NCBI RefSeq assembly: GCF_030272615.1
Contig: NC_081415.1
Span: 262,432,925-262,496,924 of the forward strand
Reading direction: 5' to 3'
Length of the DNA: 64,000 bases
Source: Cryptomeria japonica
Taxonomy: Eukaryota > Streptophyta > Pinopsida > Cupressales > Cupressaceae
Under the pieces are notes generated by a model. It was not told the DNA's origin and did not search any database. It was given only the letters and a program-made list of their open reading frames with translations. Positions within the stretch are counted from its first letter, which is position 1. Every line of letters starts with the position of its first letter. Both the position numbers and the translations under genes were made by a program. Shown here in pieces: positions 58,674 through 64,000 of the stretch.

Positions 58674-60599
58674 TGAGAGATGAAGTAGTATTGTGTATAA
58701 ATGAAAGCGATGACATTTTTCAACTATGGAGTATCTTGTCAGTTCTTTATGCGCTTAAAATTTGTTTTATAACATTTTAAATATATATAAAAAATTGAGG
58801 TTTATTTAAAGAAGATAAGTTTATACTTCTTTTTTTATTTACAGTTTATGTTGTGAGGAATCATATTCATGTAAGACAAAAAAAATTGTAATAGTGAAGA
58901 GTGAGGGAGAGTAGTGATAAAGAGATGAAGTAGTTATATTTTTATTTTTTTTCATTATATTATATTATTTTTCATATAAAATTTTAGATATTTAATTATA
59001 ATTGTTTTAAAAAACTATAATTTTTAAAAAAATATTATTAAAATTTAATTAAAAAATTAAGTTAATTTAAAATTATATGAATAATTCTATATATTTAGCA
59101 TATTTTTAAAAAATCAATATTTAATTTAATAAAAAGATTTAATGGTGTTAATCATATGTTAAAAGATTTTTTCTTATGTGATTCAAGTTGATTAAATCAA
59201 ATGTACATAACATTATTCTTGATGTTATTCAATTTAATTAAATAACAAACACAACAATTTTATTGATGTATCTAGGGTAATTGAATAATTTTTGATAGAT
59301 AATTTTTTTTCAAAGGGACAAATTCCATTTCTATATATAATCTAAAAAATCTCCTTTTAACTAGGGTTATATAGATAGATTATATTTTTCAAGTCTTTTG
59401 GATGTGCCTTGTAGACACTCAAAATGTCTCACTACTAACAACACTAATTAATCATCTTATTTAAATAAATAATTAAATAATTATTTAATTATTTAGCTAA
59501 GCTAATGTTGTTCTTCTAAACTGATATTTCATCATATTTTATCATTTCTAATTACTCAATTTCCCTCAAATCATTTAATCATTCAACCTCCCTTTCCTAA
59601 AATTAAATAAATAATTGTTATTAATTAATTAAATTAAATTTCTAGTTTTCCCTAATTAAATAATTTCATAATTTGTTTAAATTATTTAATTATCTAATTT
59701 ATTCTTTTCCAATTAATTCAAATTTTAATGAAATTCTAATTTTATTGAATGTGCATGTCATTTCGTGATTTTGAAAATCAAAATTCAAATTTATATGTAA
59801 ATTCATGCCAAATTCTTACAACACATGCTAAATTCCTAACTAGCATTGACTCTGAGTTCAACTGTTAATCACCTTTTTCTGACTAAGCAACCAAATCAGC
59901 CAATTGGTCAGTTTACTCAGTCAACTCTTTAATCACCTTTTCTAAATCCAAATTAACTTTTTTGAATAGATCAATCAAATTAGTTAGCTCATCAATCAAA
60001 TCGGTTGACTAATCAAACAATCTTGTTCAACTGATCAATCAAGCTAGTCAACTCCCAATCAATTCAGTCATGCAACCAGTGCAATTCATAATCTTCTCCA
60101 ATCAGTATTGTCTCAAGCAATCTCAATTGTTGATCGATTCAATTCTCAAATGAATCATGGCCATTCAGATTCTCTCTTTGACATCTATAAACTGAACATC
60201 AATTTATCATTTTTAATAATCATGATCTTCGAATTCTTCTCATCTTAATGCGGGTTAGTAGCAACACTTTGAGAGCCAACATATCATAGTAAAGAGAAGA
60301 ACAATGGAAGTGACACACAACATGTCAAGAGGGAGTTTAATTTGATTATTTCATTATTTAGTTGTCTTGATTATGCATACTTTTATTATGTTATGTTTGA
60401 ATTTGTTAATTAAGATTCAGGTTTTGCGATTCCCCTTTTAATTCTAATTAACTCGATTTTCAATGATTTCAGGCGTACAACATTTGGTGAATATGAAAAA
60501 AATCCTAAAAATCATATAAATTCCTAAAAACAAATATGATCCTAAAAAATTCCCTAAAAAATCAAATATGATCTTGAAAAAATCCTAAAAAATCATACA
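58674..60599. other. AT-rich intergenic DNA
   Basis: No gene seen. It includes the 3' end of the NLR-SEO transcript; no AATAAA is seen, only TATATATAAAAAA near 58784. CAATCAA-rich repeats occupy about 59930-60070. ATCCTAAAAAATCAT repeats lie at 60505-60600. GGCGTACAACATTTGGTG at 60472 looks like an LTR end plus priming site of another element, but this was not proven. Confidence 0.4.
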
Positions 60600-61226
60600 T
60601 GTTAGTGTAGGGTTTTTCTTTTTCTTATGTTAGGGTTATTTATTTTTCTTACACATATATTATTAAGCTTGCTTAGGTTATTAGGAGATGTTAATACGAA
60701 GACACGTGCCAAAATACTTCAGCTACATGTGTAACTATCCACCTCACATGGGTAGTTGAGTTACACACCCTCTTTTGACTTGTTGTGCTACCTCTCATAA
60801 CCACTATTTTATCATTTCCTAAGTGGGTTATGGGGTAGTTGGGTTTCTCACCCTCTTTTAGCCTTATGTGCCAACTTTCTCAACTCTTTCATGTCTTCAT
60901 GTAAGGAGGTTATGTCACATGTTATGGCATTTACCAAGAAAGCAAAACCTTTCACTTTTTATGGAAGTGGGAGTTAATGCACCTCTTGGATGTATATGTT
61001 ATTATTTTTTTATATTATAAGCACTATACTCTCACCTTCACTACTTCAGTGATAGCTCGGTGAGAGTCTTCTCCAAATTGTCTTCTTTGTCACTTTTTTC
61101 CCTTATATTGAATATTTATCTGCATTCAACTATTTGGATCATCGTTCATCTATTGTTTGGAGTTGCATGTGATCTATGAACAACATCAGATCTTGGCTCA
61201 GTTCTTGGTTCTCCCAGAGTCTAACA
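60600..61226 (+). repeat. LTR of a copia-type element
   Basis: 627 bp from TGTTAG to CTAACA (perfect 6-base terminal inverted repeat), followed directly by a primer-binding site. Its partner LTR is not in the window. Confidence 0.7.
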
Positions 61227-61242
61227 TGGTATCAAAGCCATG
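61227..61242 (+). other. Primer-binding site
   Basis: TGGTATCAAAGCCATG directly follows the LTR end CA and matches the initiator tRNA-Met type used by copia elements. Confidence 0.7.
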
Positions 61243-62990
61243 TTGTCTGGTATAGCTCATTATTTTTTTAATTTATTTGAGAGTTTTGAGACTATTAGAT
61301 AAATAATATTTTCCTTAAAAACCAAGTATTCTCTTCTCTTGCATTCTTGTGTGACTTGGAGAATCAGAACAATTTAAAGGAAAATAAGCTTCTAGAATAA
61401 TCTGGTTTATTACATATGCACATTCCTTTGAGATCTGGGTGATTGTAGCTTTTTGGTAATATTGGAAGCTTATTCGACATTTCCAGAGTGTCTAGAAGGT
61501 AGGAGAAGTCAAAAGTGACTTTTATTTCACCAAAATCAAAGTTTGGAGGAAACAGTAAAAAAATAGACTGAATTATTTTTTTCTAGAGCTATTTTAATTT
61601 TGGCTTCTGAATTTCAGCTTCCCCTTATTTGCAGAAAAAATATTTTTGGGTGTTCTTCCTAGCATTGAAAATCTTTTGGTTTTTTGATGTTGTTCCCAGA
61701 AAAATTAATACTTTTTGCAGAAATCAAGTTTGAAGAGGGTGTGAGATGTTTTTCTAACTGGCAAATTCAGTAACCTCTCTTAAAAGTTGCATAACGTTTG
61801 CCTCAGGTGTCAGATTTTTGCAAATGAGTACTTAACAAAAAGCTGGAAATGAGAACTTTCTATCCACACAAGTTCCATTGAAAATTTTTGCCTTTTCTCA
61901 TTAGATATTGTAGGTTGAATCAACCCAATATTTTTCCTTGAAAAAGTCATATCTTTCACCTCACATCTTTATTTTTTTTAAATAAATAGTTGTTGGAAAG
62001 GTATTGAGATGCATTGAGCAGCTATAAGGCTATTTTTTAGATCTTTTATCAAATTTATTTCTATTAGAACTTTCTATTTTTGGCCATTGGAGCCTTAAAA
62101 GCATTTTAATCTCATAAAAGGCCTTGTAGATGCATTAATTATAAAGTGCCAACCATTATTTTTTTTTTTTTTAGGGGGGGGGGATGATTTATGAGGGGTC
62201 AGTGCAAAAAGATGAGTCCACTTTTTGGCCAAAAAGTGGAACTGTTTTCCCTGTTTTTCAGATTTTGTCTCACTTGAGCTTAAATTTTGAAACACTTAGA
62301 GATTGAATCTTGGAAAAAGTCAGTAATATAAAAGATAGCTCTCTGAGTGTACTTTTCAAATATGTAATTTATTTTAATACCCACATAATAATAAATAACT
62401 TTTTGAATGGAGTTCTAAAAACTATGTTTTAAAAATGTCTGTTTTAGGATCATACCATGCATGTGTACGACCCACACTTTTTGACACAATTAAAATTATT
62501 TTCTCAAACCGTTTTGGGAAATGGTTTGTAACACACTGAAGATTGATGAGCATATTTTTCTATATTTTTTTTAATTAATTTTTTAATGGCCGTAATTATC
62601 TTTTTAAAAATTTGACGTGTACGACCCACATAATTTGACGTAAACTTAGCATTTTTTGATTTTTTTTTTTAAATTGAAAAGAATTTTGTGTAGATTGATG
62701 ACATATAATTTTTTTTTCAAAATTCATTAAAATAAAAAAGTTATTAAATTAAGAAAATTAGTTAATATTTCAAATTTATGGACCTGATTTAGTATAAATT
62801 AAATGAAAAATAGTTAAAATAATCAATGTTTAAATTAATTTACATATTTAGAATCTAGACAGTATAATCTGAAATGGGTTTCAATTTCGTATAAAAATTC
62901 TCGGATTAGAGGCACGTAAACTATTTCATTTCATCATATTTGTGCTTTCATTCATGGAGCTTTGAATTTGCAGGTTCATGTCTCAGGTGT
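61243..62990. other. AT-rich region, element interior not recognised
   Basis: It should be the interior of the LTR element, but no gag or pol is recognised. A T-run followed by a G-run (62159-62182) and a repeated phrase GTGTACGACCCACA (about 62464 and 62617) are the only marked features. Confidence 0.4.
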
Positions 62991-62999
62991 GGCCATCCC

Positions 63000-63172
63000 A
63001 GGCCTATCCCGGGCCTAATCCCGAGGCAAGTGGCGGGTTGTGAATTCAAATTTTGCATAACGGGGGCCCGTTTCATTTTTTGCCCATTGGATTTAACAAC
63101 GGGCCCCTATTTTAAAAACGGGGGCCCGTTATTAAAACGGGGACCTGTTATTTAAATAACAGGCCCCCATTT
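63000..63172. repeat. Cluster of GC-rich palindromic motifs
   Basis: In otherwise AT-rich DNA, the motif AACGGGGGCCCGTT occurs identically at 63059-63072 and 63117-63130, with partial copies at 63098 and 63137. A perfect 20-bp palindrome centred on TTTAAA lies at 63144-63163, extended by GGGG and CCCC on its two sides. This could be the subterminal region of a DNA transposon. Confidence 0.7.
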
Positions 63173-63348
63173 CTAAATAACCGTTACTGTAAAAAAAAAG
63201 ATAGATTGCATCGATTTACCACACTATCATTGAAATCCGTACTGACAAAGATTTTTTACATCATTTGGCAGTACTTTTTAATATTTTTTACATTATTTTT
63301 GAAGAACTCAGTAAAAAGATATTATTTTTTGAAGACGAGTTTGTAAAA

Positions 63349-64000
63349 ATGGGTTCTAAGCAACATCAAAAGAAAAAAAAGAGGACAATGATAGTGGACG
63401 AAATTCAAGCACAAAGAGAGAAGGAGGCAAAACGCCAAAGAGATCGAAGATCACAACAACGATAATTGAATAACACTTCTGAAGAATCTAGTTCAGTGCT
63501 TGTTGTAGATGAGACCATTGAAGACATCATGATGGATGCAAGAAATGTAGAACCACACACGGGTATGACTGTTGATGCAAATGTTGATGTGGATGTGAAT
63601 CCTGGTATGTTTTTAAATCTTGATGACTATGATGCCAATCAAATTGCTGATTTAAATGAAGCTAGATATAAATTTCATACACCAATACGAAAAGAAATAA
63701 AAATTGAAAATATTACACTACCCTCTCTGAAAGAAAATGAATGTAATTTGTTTACTATTGATAGCAATGTGCTAGATAATCTTAATGGGTTAGTTTCTTG
63801 GAGACAAATCAGAACACATGCAAACAGATTATATAAACAATTTTTCTATAATAAAAAGTTAGGATTCCAATGTCAATTAATGCTACAATTAATAAAAATG
63901 TTAAAAATGCATAAAGTCATGAAAAAAATAGGTATTTATGCAAAACCAAAAAGAAAAGATGAATCATATAAGCAAGTTGTATCTACTGTTGCCAGTGCCA
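63349..64000 (+). pseudogene. Start of an unidentified protein, open at the window end, with one stop
   Basis: The ATG at 63349 begins a Lys/Arg/Gln-rich segment (MGSKQHQKKKKRTMIVDEIQ) that meets a TAA at about 63463-63465. The same frame then stays open to the last base (63468-64000, 177 codons) with an acidic part (VDANVDVDVNPG) and a basic end (KPKRKDESYK). The TAA lies where a CAA would fit. It resembles the start of a large transposon protein, but I do not recognise the family. Confidence 0.45.

Overview
This window looks like nuclear DNA of a seed plant, most probably a conifer or other gymnosperm. It is AT-rich, has no operons, and holds one intron-bearing gene with a 10.4 kb intron. 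About 40 kb of old, nested LTR and non-LTR retrotransposons lie to its left. The species was not identified. No virus, CRISPR array, rRNA or conventional tRNA gene was recognised.

Left part (1-41,400): a retrotransposon nest. The oldest recognisable layer is a minus-strand L1-type LINE (LINE-A; pieces at 5061-5840 and 18304-19865). It is split by (i) a decayed Ty1-copia element C1 (1-5060), whose 3' LTR carries a solo LTR (3148-4235, TSD TATTT); (ii) a 12.5 kb minus-strand Ty3-gypsy element T1 resembling the Tat/Ogre group (5841-18303, TSD GTTGG), with an antisense plant-mobile-domain ORF and itself split by a 3.2 kb non-autonomous LTR element D1 (10233-13473); and (iii) a solo LTR (19866-20838, TSD TCTAA). 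Next to it sits a nearly full-length plus-strand L1 element, LINE-B (20922-30775), which has a third ORF after ORF2 and carries another solo LTR (21201-22835). A minus-strand Ty1-copia element C2 (31653-38737, TSD TATTT) and a trace of a different LINE type (39160-39400) follow. All of these ORFs are broken by stops or frameshifts.

Centre (41,440-58,673): the one gene that looks intact. Ten exons with GT-AG introns and consistent phases give a 1,711-residue protein, read in order as: N-terminal helical region (HeLo/RPW8-like by inference), NB-ARC nucleotide-binding domain, long LRR domain, then a C-terminal region like the sieve element occlusion (SEO) proteins of phloem, ending in a six-cysteine motif. 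This is an NLR receptor with an SEO-type integrated domain. It suggests an immune receptor that uses, or guards, a phloem-sealing protein fold. Its second intron holds a 4.77 kb tandem duplication whose breakpoint lies inside exon 3, leaving a decoy 3' splice site plus 47 nt of exon.

Right part (58,674-64,000): AT-rich DNA, an LTR with a primer-binding site (60600-61242), a cluster of GC-rich palindromes (63000-63170), and the start of an unidentified ORF that runs off the window (63349-64000).
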